Source of the DNA: Parelaphostrongylus tenuis
Lineage: Eukaryota; Nematoda; Chromadorea; Rhabditida; Metastrongylidae
Length of the DNA: 64,000 bases
Direction: 5' to 3'
NCBI GenBank assembly: GCA_019055375.1
Contig: JAHQIW010000232.1
Location: 124,001-188,000 of the forward strand
A model generated the notes under the pieces. The model saw only the letters and a program-made list of their open reading frames with translations, was not told the DNA's origin and searched no databases. Below are positions 20,640-34,101 of the stretch, in pieces (within the stretch, counting starts at the first letter, position 1; every line of letters starts with the position of its first letter). Made by a program: the position numbers and the translations under genes.

Positions 20640-23250
20640 ACACGAAGGGCAATCAAAGGAGTAAGAACAGTTTCAAAAAAAGGTCTTGAGGTAGTTGTTC
20701 TTGATGATTTTGATCAATGTAAAAAGATTTTTGATCAAAATGAGGCAAAACGACTACGCATAGTTTAGGAACTCAGGGTGCACCTGATCGCACCTAAAGT
20801 TTTCAAGAGCTTTATATTATAAATTCATTCTACCAAAGTATAATGGAAAGATGGTGGTTTGAATAAGGGAACATGCATAGTCATAAATCTATTTGCAGTA
20901 CACCATGTGAGAAGTAGGGTGATAAAGTGTTGCATTGAAAAACTGAACGACGACTGTACTATTTTGACTTTGTTGTTGATTGTTCTCATCGCATTAAGCA
21001 TTATCCAGAAAGAATGAGCGCGTTCAAATTTTGACAGTTCATGCAAGAAGACCGGTTTTTGAAGTAAATCTCAAAAACACGACCTCTCTGAGAAACGGAT
21101 TCATTTCTGATGGCGTAATCGTGCTTAACGAAGTAGATCTCTTTGGGTGATATCGCTATACGCAATTACGTGAAGAACTCGATTTGGTGACGTACCGATC
21201 TTTGGGCTGAGCAGAGTGATGTGGTTTAGGAGCTTAGAGGAGCAGTGGAGAGGTAGCGACATGGACAAGGGCACCTTACTCTGTGCTCACCTTTTTAACT
21301 CTGACACCCTTCGTTATCTGACGTGCACATAGAATCCTTTTATGAAAGAGGTAGAAGATTGGCAATCGCTGAAGGAGAATGAACTGTGTGAATGAAATAG
21401 AGGACGAAGCTGCTTGATTGGTTAAACTAGAAGCCACGTGGCAGGCTAATGATTGAAAGTGTAACGTGTCGTCTGAAACTATGGTAATTACACTTTACAC
21501 ATATATACGCAACGGTAATGGCTCAAGCATAACGCAACAGCGACCTATGGAGTGTAAATCAAGAAACGTCATAACTATTGCTAGATACAATGGTCATCAA
21601 TTGGATCGATAGTGAGGTAACTAATAATGAGTTTTATAATTTACTGCGATAGACCACAAGCGAACAGAGAAGAAAGAAAAATGAGAAGCGAGAAAAGGAG
21701 GCAAATATCAACGGGTTGCAATACCCGTATGGAGCACATACCCGATATTGCCTGGCTCAGGCCGAGATCTTTTACTAGCGCGAACTCTCGGTGGATACTG
21801 AATAAACGTTTGGCTCCGAAACGGCAAATGCCCTAGACCGACAAGCCCGCTGCTCCCACCCGCCGGACGTCGGTCGGGTCGCGAGCCTCGCACATAGGTA
21901 TCGCGGAGGGCCGATTGAATCGCAGCCTCCATCCTTTCCAAGGATCCTCTACCTAGGCACTACTGTGGCCATAAAAATTTGTAAGTTTGCTGCACCCAAG
22001 CGTGGTGCGGGCTCAGTTTGGGCGCTTCCGGTCCTTTAAGGAACCGACAAATCCGAGGCCGGCACATGCAAACTCATTTAGCTGTGTCATGCATCTATGG
22101 TGGAGTGCTGTGGCAAGGTTAGTGGAGAACTGTGGTAATTGATAATGGCGGCCCAGTTTCCATGGTGCAAGGAAAGCATTTTATTATCGTTGTCTAAAGT
22201 GTCATCGGAATCATAGTAATGGGAGTTTCCCCTTCAACACTTTCGTCACGAGTAAAATTATATGCATCACAATGAAATTGCGAGAGTGGTGGCATGACAC
22301 TTTAGGTGTTGTATTCTTTTCAATATCTTGTTTCATTGGACAAAAGCTTTATCCTAGACCTTTTGTAAATAGTTTGTAGCTTATCCATCTGGAGTATGTG
22401 GCAGGCGTCATAAGAGGGTCACTCTGATAATGTGTCACTCAATTTCCCAAGTTTGGCGAGAGGCTATGGTTCTCAAAACTGCGTGTAACCTACTAAGGGA
22501 GACCAGTAAAGCGGCGCAGAAATGACTTTGCCTCGAAGAAAATTGTCTGTATTGTCCAGTACGACTTTGATAAGCAACATGTTGTTTTTTCAACTAGTAC
22601 TATGATGCTTTAGGCACTATATAGGTTAAGAGGATTCAAAGCTAAAAAAGAACATCGCAATGTTTTTTGCACGGCTTATACGACATTAATAGATGCTGAT
22701 GACACTGTGAATAGAAAGATGACAAGTGTTTTTCTCCACTTACGAATTGCATATATGTACGACAAACACTGGGCGGTTTATAGATGAACATAAAGCACGC
22801 ATAAAATAAGAGAGGCGCAGATATTTTTTCTACAGAACAGAGGGAAAAACTGATTTATAGGGCGGAAATCATAATAGAAAAGGCGAGACTATGTAAAAAC
22901 TGCCGGAGTGCCCGGTGTAACATCCATGGGTGTCAAAGTGGGCGCAGTGAGAAATCAGTCGTCCGCTTTATGCAACAAACCCTAAAATAGGCTCGTTGAG
23001 AGACGTTAATGATTGAGCTAGGCAGGAAGTAAAGCACACAGTGAAGGTTGCCGTCGCTTGGGTTCAATGATAATCAATGTTTAGATCTTAATTTTGATTT
23101 GACTATTGCACAAAAACTATCATTTCATCAATTGATCTCTGAAATAAAAAGGAAATTGGACCCCAAACAAAGGAGGAAAAGCAGTTCTCAAACATCTTTC
23201 AGAGAGCTTTCATTTGATCTTTCTTTAAAAATCTATGAAGGATAAAGAAT
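20640..23250. other. Intergenic apart from the GC-rich segment
   Basis: No recognisable genes. Base composition changes sharply at 21.7-22.1 kb only. Confidence 0.4.
21700..22080 (-). other. GC-rich segment of unknown nature
   Basis: Markedly more GC-rich than its surroundings (for example GCCCGCTGCTCCCACCCGCC) with a 77-codon minus-strand open frame (21708-21941) rich in Arg, Pro and Gly. Looks foreign to the local base composition; possibly the 5' part of a LINE or another repeat. No family recognised. Confidence 0.3.
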
Positions 23251-23254
23251 AAAG

Positions 23255-23555
23255 CACTCGGTTTTGATCAATCCTCAAGGGATGCGCCATGCATTCGAGT
23301 TCAATTTTTAATTCCGTCTAAGGTGATTCAATGCGTATCTGGCCCTATATACTGACTCGTAGTGGCCTCCCGCTGAACCCAGTCAGTGCTGTTTATCCTC
23401 CCAGATAGGTCTGAGACCAGCCTGGCACCAATTTACCGACCCCCGGAGAGATGAATGGCTTGGTGAGTCATGAGCGTGAGATCGAACCATTGACCTCGTG
23501 TGCGACGCAGAGCACCTCTAATCACTGCGCGACATGCGCTATAAGGATCTATGCA
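23255..23555 (-). repeat. SINE-like repeat family 1, best preserved copy
   Basis: The reverse complement shows the complete family: head GCGCAGTGATTAGAGGTGC, B-box-like AATGGTTCGATCTC, CTCACCAAGCCATTCATCTC, CAGGCTGGTCTCAGACC, GGGAGGCCACTACGAG and the end GAATGCATGGCGCATCCC. It served as reference for the other copies. Confidence 0.7.
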
Positions 23556-24454
23556 AGAAATAATACTCATGAATAAGTCCATTGTAGACGATATCAACAC
23601 CGCGTAGAACTTGAAAAAGGGATGTAAGTCGTGTTCTGAGCAGTTTCCGTTTTGCTATCAAAGATCCGAACAATAGATATTGCTGATTTTTTTCAAATCA
23701 CATTATTACCCCGGCTTCACGAGCATCTCGCTGATCTGTTATCACATCTACTGTGAGAATCACAGCACTTCTGAATTCTGCTCATTTCGTCATGTCCATC
23801 AACCACAGAAGTTTTCTGGTTTTTTTTCTTGCATATCACTTCGGCTACTACTTGGGTGCTGCTGCCTTTTTTATGAATGTCGTGTAGTTAAGTGATGGTA
23901 GAGACGACTTCCCCTCGATTCATGAAACAACTCTATATAGAATTTTGCTGTGTGCACTTTGTTAGAGCTGCCTGTGGCCGGATAAATTTGGTAGCAATTT
24001 CTTGACTGATTGCGCAGGGTTAAGAGCGTTGGTTAGCTGAGATGAGTTTGAGCCAGGAGCGTGTTCGTAATGGACGGTGTTAGTACCTTTGCGCCATCCT
24101 CCTTAGAATTTGCAACGAATTGGAAAATGTGCTTTGAGAAGTATTACGAAGAACGCACAAGCGAATCGTTGGCTTTACAGGAAGAAATTAGCACTAATGC
24201 AATTCTAAAGGAAACTTTCGACATTTACGTCGACCCATTTTCTTTTCCTTCCAGTGCTACCTCCAATATTCGCAGATAAAATGTAGAAAATCTGAATGAA
24301 TTCTCATTCAATAAAAACCTAAGCATTATGGAACTGTGTGCGACATTCGCACGGATCCACGTTGGAAATTCATGTTGAAAATAAGCATTAAGCTAGGCTA
24401 CTTCAAACAAATTCGTTATGAAATTCAGTAAAAATTATTGTAACAAATGCTTTT

Positions 24455-24705
24455 GACGTTGTTACTCTCTGAAGGATGGGCCATGTATTCGACTTCATCA
24501 ATTCCACAAAGGCAGTGAATGCATATGTGACTTATATACTGACCTATTGATGTGTCAAGTCAATACTTTTCTTACTTCCAAACAAAGGTCACACCGAATT
24601 GTTAACACCGAAAGAATGGAGGAAGAAGGTCGGACCCTGAGGTTAAACCAACAAACTTTGTGTGGATTGCAATGAACTTTTAACTACTGTGTCACATGCA
24701 TCCCA
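24455..24705 (-). repeat. SINE-like repeat family 1, diverged copy
   Basis: On minus: CACATGATT-type decayed head, GAATGCATTC...GAAGTCGAATACATGGCCC end. Order and spacing follow the 23-kb copy with many substitutions. Confidence 0.5.
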
Positions 24706-24709
24706 AAGA

Positions 24710-27700
24710 TTACCGCCCTGGTGATGGAAGATAGTGCTTTTTGCTCAAAGGACTATTGACGTTAAAAGCTAAAAAAAGAGCGAAAACGATTGAGATGTGA
24801 ACATTCTGTGGCAACCAAGTTCGCAAAGAAATTCCTAAGTCTCGAGCAATTCGAAAACAAAAGAAGCAGAGCAATAAAAACACCTTGAAGTGGTTCAAAA
24901 TTGATGCGCGTTACCTTTGCATGTGTAATTAAAATGACCAATGTTTCTCGCCGTATATAAAAAAAAACTCTGGACGGAAAGCCGAAGAAAGACTTCAACC
25001 ATAGTGGCATTCTTCTTTGTTCTAGTAACGATAGGACTGCAAAGTAATATTTAGGAATTGAATCTAGTTCAAAAATATCAATTCTACTTTGAATTACGAG
25101 GTGTTCATGAAACTGCATGAGAATGATATTTGGGCTTCCCATCAAAATCTAGACGTTATAGAAGTTATTTTTTGGCGATCACTCTACTAAAAAAACTTCT
25201 ACCACTAATTAAGCAATAATCGCTCCAATTTTATAATTGTCTCCTCATCGTTGAGTTATCATATTTGTTAAAAGACAATGCAGGATTGGCGACAAGTATT
25301 ATCCACACTTCACTCTATAAAAATGTTCTCTATTCCACGGCTGGCTGTCCGACTGTAAAATGGCTTAAACTATTGGCAACACAGCTTTCCGCAATTAATC
25401 ACGCGCAGCACTCCATCTAACCACAGCTGAAAGCTCAAAGAACATAAATAATAGCAAATAGACAAATACACATAACGACACCAGTAACCAACTGAATGGC
25501 ATCGATAATTCAATGACCTTATCAATGTAAATCGGTCTCAGCATGGTGAATTTGCTACAGAAGAGGGTGGAGTGATAAGGTATAATATAAGATAAAAGTG
25601 TGCCTTGCATCTCGGGAGTCAATATCTTCACTGCACGGCAGTAATTTGAAACCGAGCTTACCATAGCGTCGGTATGATCAACTAAGTAAATTTTCTTTGT
25701 TGATCAAGAACGAACAAGGTTCATTTGGAAAATTCGGCTGTCGTTTTGACGTCTTCATTTTCTTGGAGTTAATAAATCGGGTTGATTATCTACAGTTATT
25801 TTTCCTTGCTGTTGTTTTCGTCGTCGTTGTTCCCGAGGCGAATGTTCTTCGGTGACATCTTTTCTTCATGGCATTTTTCAATGATACTGTTTACCCGTTA
25901 ATAATACTGGCGAGATATCGACTATGGTCCATTAATTCGAATCGCAGACTGATAGTTCAGACTGAAAGAAATGCTGTGTTAAAAACTCTTTTTGATAGAT
26001 ATCATCTTCGCGCTTAACGTCTACGTGAATCCAACAGTACTCTTCAAAGCTACAAAGGAAACATAAGGACAGAATGTCAGAACACCCTGTAATTTTGACA
26101 CGTGTATGGAAATTCTCATTAGCTCTAGCACATTGCAAGTGCTTTGCTTCTCATGGCTACCCTTAGTTTGACACAAATTTTGCAGAAGATCACTAACTGT
26201 ACAGCTAGGTCGTTGAAAGTAAAGTATAATTCAGAAAATATACATTTTTTCCTTTCTTAATTGTCAGGATTTTGGCAAAATGCCATCGCATAGAATTATA
26301 AGTATACTAAAAACTTGTTATTCGTGTTCCATTTGGAAGTTAGCCCACTGCTAAAGAGCTTTCATTTCAATCGAAAATGCAGAATTCATGGATACATTGT
26401 ACTTATCAGGCAAGGAAAATAATCAGCAGCGAACCAGAATTTTTCCTTAACTTTCTACCTGCTCAATTTTCTCAAATTAACTTTGCATTTTAGATGAGTG
26501 AATGAAGCAAATCAGAATGTATATATGATTCTCCATATACACTTTATTTTAGATCTTTATTTAATCCATCATCACAGTGCAGATCCCAACACTTCTAGCA
26601 TTCAGTTCGCTTTTCGTCTTCTTCTTGAACGGCGTAGGATACTGGTTGAGCAAGTCTCCTTGCAATCTCGAGAGTAGCCTTGCTGTAGCGTTTTACAGGA
26701 CGTTGTTGTTGACTGCCGGAGAGGCAGAGCTTGGCTCCACGCGCGTCTCGACGAGCATCACAACCACTCGGCCACGGCTCCCCATGCTTCTCCTTATGGC
26801 GTTAAAAAAGTCGCAACAAATTGAATGAATGTTTCTCCATTTTCCCATTCCAAACTTGCGCTAGAAAGCAGTTTTCCTTCTTTTAAATAGAGTGCGCGCG
26901 TTGGCTGTCTGACTATAAGCCACAGATTTTCTCGTGATTTCTCCATAATCATTCGATATTTTCACACCATTGTGGAGACACATTGATATCCCACCCAATG
27001 TTTTCGTAAGATTACTGCATTCATGATTAATCGACAGAGCTATGTACTTTTAATTTGCGTCATCTGACGCATGTCAGTAATATTTCTTCCCGTCTTTCTG
27101 TGGCTAAAGACATCGTGCCTGCAATAGAATAAATCAGACTTTTTCAATAGCTACTACATATTTCGTACGACCACTTCCTGTTCAATAATTTTCCATTGAG
27201 CAGCTGATAAGTTGGCTAGTCGATAAGCTCGTGATCTCAAAGCCTTTATCGCGCTCTTACGAATGCAGAACTGAGCGCTCACATAAAGGTTGATGGGACG
27301 GTTTGGGTCAGATTCCAACTCATGGAGCCATATTGTGAGCTTCCAACCGCTTAGCTGACTGCCCCCGATGCATGCGGGCCTATGAAAATTGTGCTCATAG
27401 CGCATTTCCAGCTGAACAACGAGAATGACACCCTCTGGAAACCTTTGGAAGTGCGCAAAAAACTGCCGTTAATTGCTTGCCGCTGAGTTCATCACACATC
27501 GCCTCCCTTATTATTTCGTCGTCCTAACAATGTTCGAACTAGTTTTCACAATTCCACTGTTTTGCAGTATAAACACTGAAAGTGAAGTTTCTGTGAAGAC
27601 TTACTAAATCACTACGCTTGCTTATTTTATTTCTATGTTCAGTAATTTGAAATCACTCTACTTCCACACCTTGTACTTCGTTTGATAACACCCCTTTTTC

Positions 27701-30330
27701 GCAGTTACTTCATCATTCATCTTACCTTTTCGTCTTTTATGATCCAAATAATTTACCGCTGTTTCACTAGAACGTTTTGCAAATTTTTTTCTCCTTTGAT
27801 TTTAGTGAAGCAACTACTCGTTAGCAAAACAAATCTATTTGATTGGTAAGAATATCTAGATAAATGTGGAAGAACATGGCTGAACAGCAGCCCTTCACGA
27901 CCAGTTTGATGAACGAATTTGTGCTTTCACTTCAGAGGCGACTCAAACATAGGTTGAATGAGTTTAAAGTAACAGAGAGGGCTTAGTTGAGCACTTGAAC
28001 GTTCTAAAGCTTCATCGCATGCAATAAAATCGTTCGTTGCATTGGAATACAAACTTTTCGATTTCCTCAAAAGGAATAATTAGCGAAGAAAACCAACTTC
28101 AAATCTGAACTGATTTCAGCAATTCTTTCATGCATTTTTTTCGTCATTCGTAAATGCGATCGTGTTATAGGTGATTCTTTAGTGTCAAATTAAGGCTATG
28201 TACTGTTTACCGGTATTCGTTCTTTAACACCGAGACAATGAACTTTCTTTTTATGTTTCTGTCGAACATGGGCATAATAATGCCCTCTAGCTTTAATCCA
28301 AAATTTCACATATAAGAATGAATTTCCTCTCTGGAATAGGATCCCTCGCCTAGACAGATCTCTGCCAATAGGATACAATCTATATTATTCCATTAGAACG
28401 AATTCTGATTTCTTCAAACTCGTGTTTCTTTCAATCTTTCTTGAATCACAGCTCGTATATTGACGCGAAAGAAGTAAAACCAATGGTCGCCGCTGTTTGC
28501 AGCTGCTGCCTTTGAGTGCAAAAATTTCCAAAGCTTAATTTCTTCTTTTATTTTTTCTATCCTTAGGACGATAGGGTATGTATTCTCAGTGAGTTTGTGA
28601 ATTTCTCGACTCTAGATTCGTAGTTGGTGCAAATAGTTACCGAGTCCTTTACTTTGCATTCGTAGAACGAAACTATTAATATGTTCAAAAGATTCTTATT
28701 TTTCCAATTTCTCAACCGTCCCAGTTATCAAAAGTTTATCGACAGTTATCGAGGGACCAGCAGTCTAGAAAGAGCTAATGCATAATGTACTGTATTCATT
28801 AGTATTGATGTATATGCTTGTGGTCAATGTGAACCATTTCCATTGATTTCAGTTCAAACTGTTCGTGGAAAAGTTTAATTGCATCATTCTTCGCATTCAA
28901 TCGATATCTTATTAGAAAATGTTCTGTGCAACACGTGATCCATGATAAACTACTCTATACGCAAAACGATTTGCGGAACGTTTTTTTGTATGATCCTTCT
29001 AACGGCGCTTGGTTAACACCTGAGTGTTGTACCAAGCCCTCCTAACCCTACGAAATTAGGTGCAGTCAAAATCATTCGTTCTAACATCCATGGAGGAAAT
29101 TTCAACAAAATGTTTGTTCAAAATTGAATGTAATTGTGTGGGGATCAGACAACCATGAAATTCTTAAGAGTGATTCTCGACAAATCTCGGCATGACTGAT
29201 AAATTTGTTTTCTTTGTTGAATGAACTAGACGTTGTTATTATACAATTTATTCGCGACAACTGACGTTTTGACGGAATTTACCACTTCCTGCTGTTCAAA
29301 ATGGTTCGGATTCGAGCAGTGACTGCTTTTTTACTGAAGCACTTTTAAAGATATACCGGATGGCAGAATATTGTGAGCAAGTTTGCGTCAAACGTCTCAA
29401 ATTTGATGATGAATGATAAACGAAAGAGTGAAGTAAACTATTGGTGTTGATCACTTCATGTTATTCGCTTACAAAGATGGCGCTTATCTACAGATTTTCG
29501 CAGCTTTTTTCGGTCAAATGAGCCTTTTTCTTCTCTCTTAAGATGAGAAAATAGTGGCCTTTGACCCAACATATCGCACCTCAAAGTTCAAAAACATCTG
29601 TTCGTAGAACTCTTGAATCATTTAGCTATTTTTTCTCTACGAGCAGACATGAAGTTACTAACATCAAAATTTTTCTATATCATATTCGCCAATGTTCCGG
29701 CAGTTTCTCCTTCTACAAAGCCTGGAAGGGCGGAATTGACATCTATTCTACGCAGTTGAACACATTATCATCAGCCGAAAAAACTTCATACACAAATTTT
29801 TACTCGCATGATTCTTCGCAGCTTCTTTCAAGCACGCCGTTTTTGTCCTTTTTGAGTCTTTCAGAGTTTTTTAAAATGAGTTTGAGTTATTCATTGGAGA
29901 TTTATCGCATAGAGTCTTGCATGGACAAAGATTGTGCGTGGCTCAGACAGGCAAAAATTAACCCGTAGCATGGTTTAAGGTTAGACGTAATCAGAGGTAG
30001 TTTTTGTGGTTAATATGTGGATTTTTGAAACTTATCCAAAAACTCAAGGATTTCATTTCGCCGGTGCTGTGGAATTTTGTACCATGATGGTAACTTCTAT
30101 TCCAAAACCTACTTCGTCAAGTCTTTCTGCCATATGCATCTGCAATCTAGTTTAACTTCGAGTTTCCCGGTGCTCCTTTGGACGCACAGTGGTCTACTCA
30201 CACGTCCAAACTGATTCAATCTCTTTCTCTGCCATTACGGCAAATTGTGCAATTCTGCGCCTCACATAAGTTGCTGAACATTTGGTTATAAACTAACCAA
30301 CGTCTTAGATTATTCGGTGGCAATTCAATT
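24710..30330. other. Intergenic, nothing firm
   Basis: AT-rich; many short frames but none with conserved motifs. One tRNA-like fragment at 27.3 kb and a possible Penelope-like scrap at 29935-29968. Confidence 0.4.
27285..27370 (-). repeat. tRNA-like repeat fragment
   Basis: On the minus strand GCAGTCAGCTAAGCGGTTGG and a GAGTTGGAATCTGA segment match the spacing of tRNA A and B boxes with two B-box mismatches. Likely an old SINE head. Confidence 0.35.
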
Positions 30331-30334
30331 ACTG

Positions 30335-30613
30335 TCAGCAACTTATCTGAAGTAGCTCTTTGCGAGAAACGTTATATAGCAGTGGAGTTTCGTTGAAAAC
30401 GAAGGATGGGTTAGGCTGAGCCTTGTTTTCGTCAGGCTTATCTTTAAATGGTAAGATTTCAGTGTGTAGAACTTTTGAAGCGCTTTTGATGAGCCCCAAA
30501 TTCCCAAGAATGAATGCAAGGAGGAGTTTCTTGTGGTGACGCGTTACCTCACGCCATACTTCGGCTTGATTCTGAGACTTTAGCCAGGCACATTCCTCTG
30601 AGAGTTCTCTCAT
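30335..30613 (-). pseudogene. Penelope-like element reverse-transcriptase fragment
   Basis: About 93 open codons on the minus strand with ECAWLKSQNQAEVW, GNLGLIKSASKVLH and NPSFVFNETPLL. These resemble the region ahead of the RT fingers in the Penelope-like elements abundant in hookworm genomes (recalled from the family; no search was possible). The RT catalytic core and GIY-YIG endonuclease are not seen nearby, so it is a relic. A similar DCAWLRQAKIN stretch lies on the + strand near 29935-29968 and may be a second, inverted scrap. It gives a plausible source for the ribozyme-bearing repeats. Confidence 0.6.
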
Positions 30614-32699
30614 TTAAGCTCTTTGAGGCTGTTCTCCAAGCAAGTGGATGACTTAGAATGAGACGTGTTGTTTTCCTTGGAAGAAGGTGTTTAGTATTTT
30701 TCTCTATTTTGATATTTTCGCTGTTCAGGCTATAAAGGTGTTTGACTAAGTAGATTGAGTGTCAATTGAACTTTCCAAGTTCAAAAGGAGAAAGCGCTGG
30801 AATGTAGACTGTTAGTACATTGGATTAAACTTACACTTAGCAACCTCTTCCTAGTAATTAAAAGCGTCAATTATTTTGTCTGTGCCCAGATTTACAGAAA
30901 TTCGATCTTAACAATTACTTCCATAACTTTAGCAGAAAAACGAAACATCAATATAAATCGCAGTAGAAGAATTTCTTCAGACACGCACCATTTTCAAGAA
31001 CCTTTTTTTTATTAATAGGAGCTAACCGTGCAGATTTTACATAAAAGGGAGATGCATCACACGTGAAAATTCGGCCTAGATCATTTTACGAGAGGGCGAG
31101 TACAGGCAAAGCTTTATTCTTTCCACTTCATCTTTGCTTGTTTTGAAGTAAGACAAATTTAGATCGATTACTAACTATGAAGACGGTTCAACGGAGTAGA
31201 TTCTACGATTAACGTGATTTTCACTCTCCTACATTTCTGCAGTTATCGAAAAACGTTCCAGCTCTTTTGCCAATATTACAATTTTTTGAATCATCTACGT
31301 AAGTGTGCCCTGAAAGCACGTAAATGGTGGAGGCCTTCTACTTTAGCATTGTTTATAGAAATCCTTCAGCTGAGACGCAATGCAAAGCCATCCACGAACT
31401 CTTCATACAACACGCAGATTCATCAGACATATCTGACTCCTAGATTTGGCTGCTCGTGGCTCGTTTAGAAGAGTACTCAAAGTGCTAAATTTTCAGATGG
31501 TCTAGCAGGTGTTTCATACAAATTAGAGTGTCAATAATTTGACGGCTACTATCACTAGGCCCCGTTTGCGTTATGACGTGAGTAATGGGCCAATATCCTA
31601 AGCTCTTGTACAAACACTTCTGATACATAAAAACCACGCAAGTTATGCCGAGAAAGGATGGCTATTCATTTTTGAATGTTCAAATCAGTGTGGCCCGATG
31701 GCGCTCACATCACAAAACAGCACCATTAGTCAAGTAACGAAAAAATCCTGGTTCACAACTTCTCCTCTGACGCTTCGTACACAAGAATTGGCGATGTGAG
31801 AAAAATATTTCGAACGGCTACCACAATATGTGCACAGGAAGTGACAGAAGAAAGAAGCTCAGACTTGGAGGGTGAAATAGTTTTTCAATAGTTTGAGCAA
31901 AAACAGCTTCTTGGAATGAGGTTTAGGATAGGATAGTATAAACTGCGCGTTTAAGCGACAGGTCCAAAGGGGTATGGTTTTATTGATTCTGCCCCTAATT
32001 CTCAACGAAATAATCGCAGCTACAAATGTTGCTCGAGGAAGCCGGCCTAAACAGAACAGTAGTAGTGATCGAACTATAACTCAATACTTCAAGGCATCAA
32101 TTAGGTCGTAATCGCCTGCATGACTGTCTACGCACAAGACAGAATTACATATTATGCCTTAGCGATAAAGACGGTGATGGCATGAGCTCGGATACCAGTG
32201 CCGCATTTCTTGTTAAACGATAGAGGACGAAAGGATTGAGGAAATGTGCCGAGAACTCTGATTTTGTATAAAAGAACATCCAGTCAGTATGCATTAAGTC
32301 AAACTAGACTTCCCATTAGGCGAGCATTTGATACAAGGGCATATCGGATAGAATTTCAAAGTAGAAGCCACCATTCTGTCATAAGAACATAGGATATCCG
32401 TGCGGAAAACTTTTCGAGAAGTTTAGATAATTTTCAAAAATGTGAAAGTGATACGCCACGAAGAAAGGCTTCGTTACGCAACCTTATGCCACATCTCAAA
32501 CTGATTTTCTGGTGTGAAAGAGACAATCTGAATGATCTCTTTCTTTTTAGTGCTTCTTAGCAGCGGTATGCTGCTACAGCAGAATGCAGATACGATTTAT
32601 GTAACCGGTATTTGCTGCGTGTATGTTTGAGGCGTCCCATAATTCGTATACGGCCTTTGGTTTGACTCCGAGTCAAGGCGTTAATCACTCTCCTTTATC

Positions 32700-32890
32700 C
32701 TTGCAGGATCTCCAAACTAGTACTAAACTTATCTAGTAGAATGAAACCACCTATCTGATGCACTCGCAGACCATCCTAACCCAATGTAGATGCTATTTAC
32801 GCATTTAGTCACTTTTACGATGATTGATGAAGTCGAGTGCATGGCTATCCCTGAGGGATTCATCAACGCCGAACGCTCTGCCTTTGTTCG
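32700..32890 (+). repeat. SINE-like repeat family 1, 3' fragment
   Basis: GAAGTCGAGTGCATGGCTATC, CCTGAGGGATTCATCAACGCC and GAACGCTCTGCC match the family's 3' end; the 5' side is unrecognisable. Confidence 0.4.
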
Positions 32891-33961
32891 CTAGGTACAA
32901 GCAACTATAACACTACAACGAAATATTCCTGTATATTGTAACTATACAAATCAAAAGGATCTATGGTGGAGCCTACATGCACATCGACATAGCTAAGCTC
33001 AAATTTTGTTCCGACATAAAGGTGAAGACGTCACACTGCCAGCTATCGCCCTGGTACTTCGGATTCGTTTCCAGGATGTGTTCGAATGGCATCAGGTGCT
33101 GGATTTTGGAAGTGATCCACTAGTAACTTTAGAATTTAAAGATTGCTGTAAACAGGTGTTCTACCTCAACCAATATACGATTAGTGCAATCGTACTCTAC
33201 TAACTGTCTACGAAAGAAAAGTTCATCTTTTCTTGTCCCTTGGTAAATACTAGTACTATAATTTGCAAAACATCCTTTTCTTTGCATGATTGTGAAGCGA
33301 TTGATTGTTGTATTTTGTGTCGCTACATCGCGTCCTGAGTTGACCAAGCCTTCCATCCCTCGGGGGACGACAAATTGGTTCCGGACTGGTCTGGGATGAC
33401 AAAAACACTGACTTGATTCATCCTAAGATAGAATATGCACTGACTCTATCTGTACTTCCCTAGTCCAAGCTCTTAAACGAAATCTTGTGTATAGTGAAAA
33501 GTGCTTCATCGCTATACTTGCTGGTAATTGGACATGCCGCACCTCTTCAAAATGTCAGTGTATGCTACTCACAATAGTGTAACTAGTTATGCCTTAGCAT
33601 TTTGGAAATTTCCTTTGCATTTATAGCATTGCTTTCCTTCACTTCTCCTTTTCAATAGGTCTAGCTATAGTTCTTTTTTGCTGGTTTTTCTAAACTCTTA
33701 TATCCCTCAAGCACAAAGCCATTGAGGGTTACTTGAGGTCTCAAGACCTTCCTACAGATATCCAGGCTCATATCGTCAAGCTCTCCCGCTTGATCAACGA
33801 TATATCAAACCAAGTTACTTTTTCCACATTACGCAATCAGCCATTACTTATGATGTTTTTATTTTCCAGCAGCAGTTTTATTTACTTACGTCGTGTCATC
33901 CTGTTGTCGCAAACTCCTAGTTTCTACCATTTATTGTTATTATACGTGTTAATCATTTTAT

Positions 33962-34101
33962 TTGTATAAAAACATTATTATTGCTGTTATGTCATTAATG
34001 CTGTTACTATCAGTCTGACCACCATGGTTATTAATATTAGTTTTGTTACTATTATTGATACTTTTCCTACTATTATTAATAGTAATGTCATTGTTCTCAC
34101 T
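33962..34101 (+). repeat. Degenerate ATT/TTA trinucleotide tract
   Basis: Many ATT/TTA/ACT triplets (e.g. TTACTATTATTGATAC, CTACTATTATTAATAG) broken by substitutions: an old microsatellite. A purine-side counterpart of similar type stands at 38045-38100 (GATGATGGTGATAATGATAA). Confidence 0.5.

Noticed and set aside
22441..22480. Possible spliced-leader RNA remnant (TTTCCCAAGTTTGG)
   Set aside because: Only part of the SL1-like string matches, and no donor or Sm site follows.
29561..29968. 135-codon plus-strand open frame, among the longest in the window
   Set aside because: Low-complexity Ser/Phe-rich, no splice context or family motif; only its last residues (DCAWLRQAKIN) may echo a Penelope-like protein.
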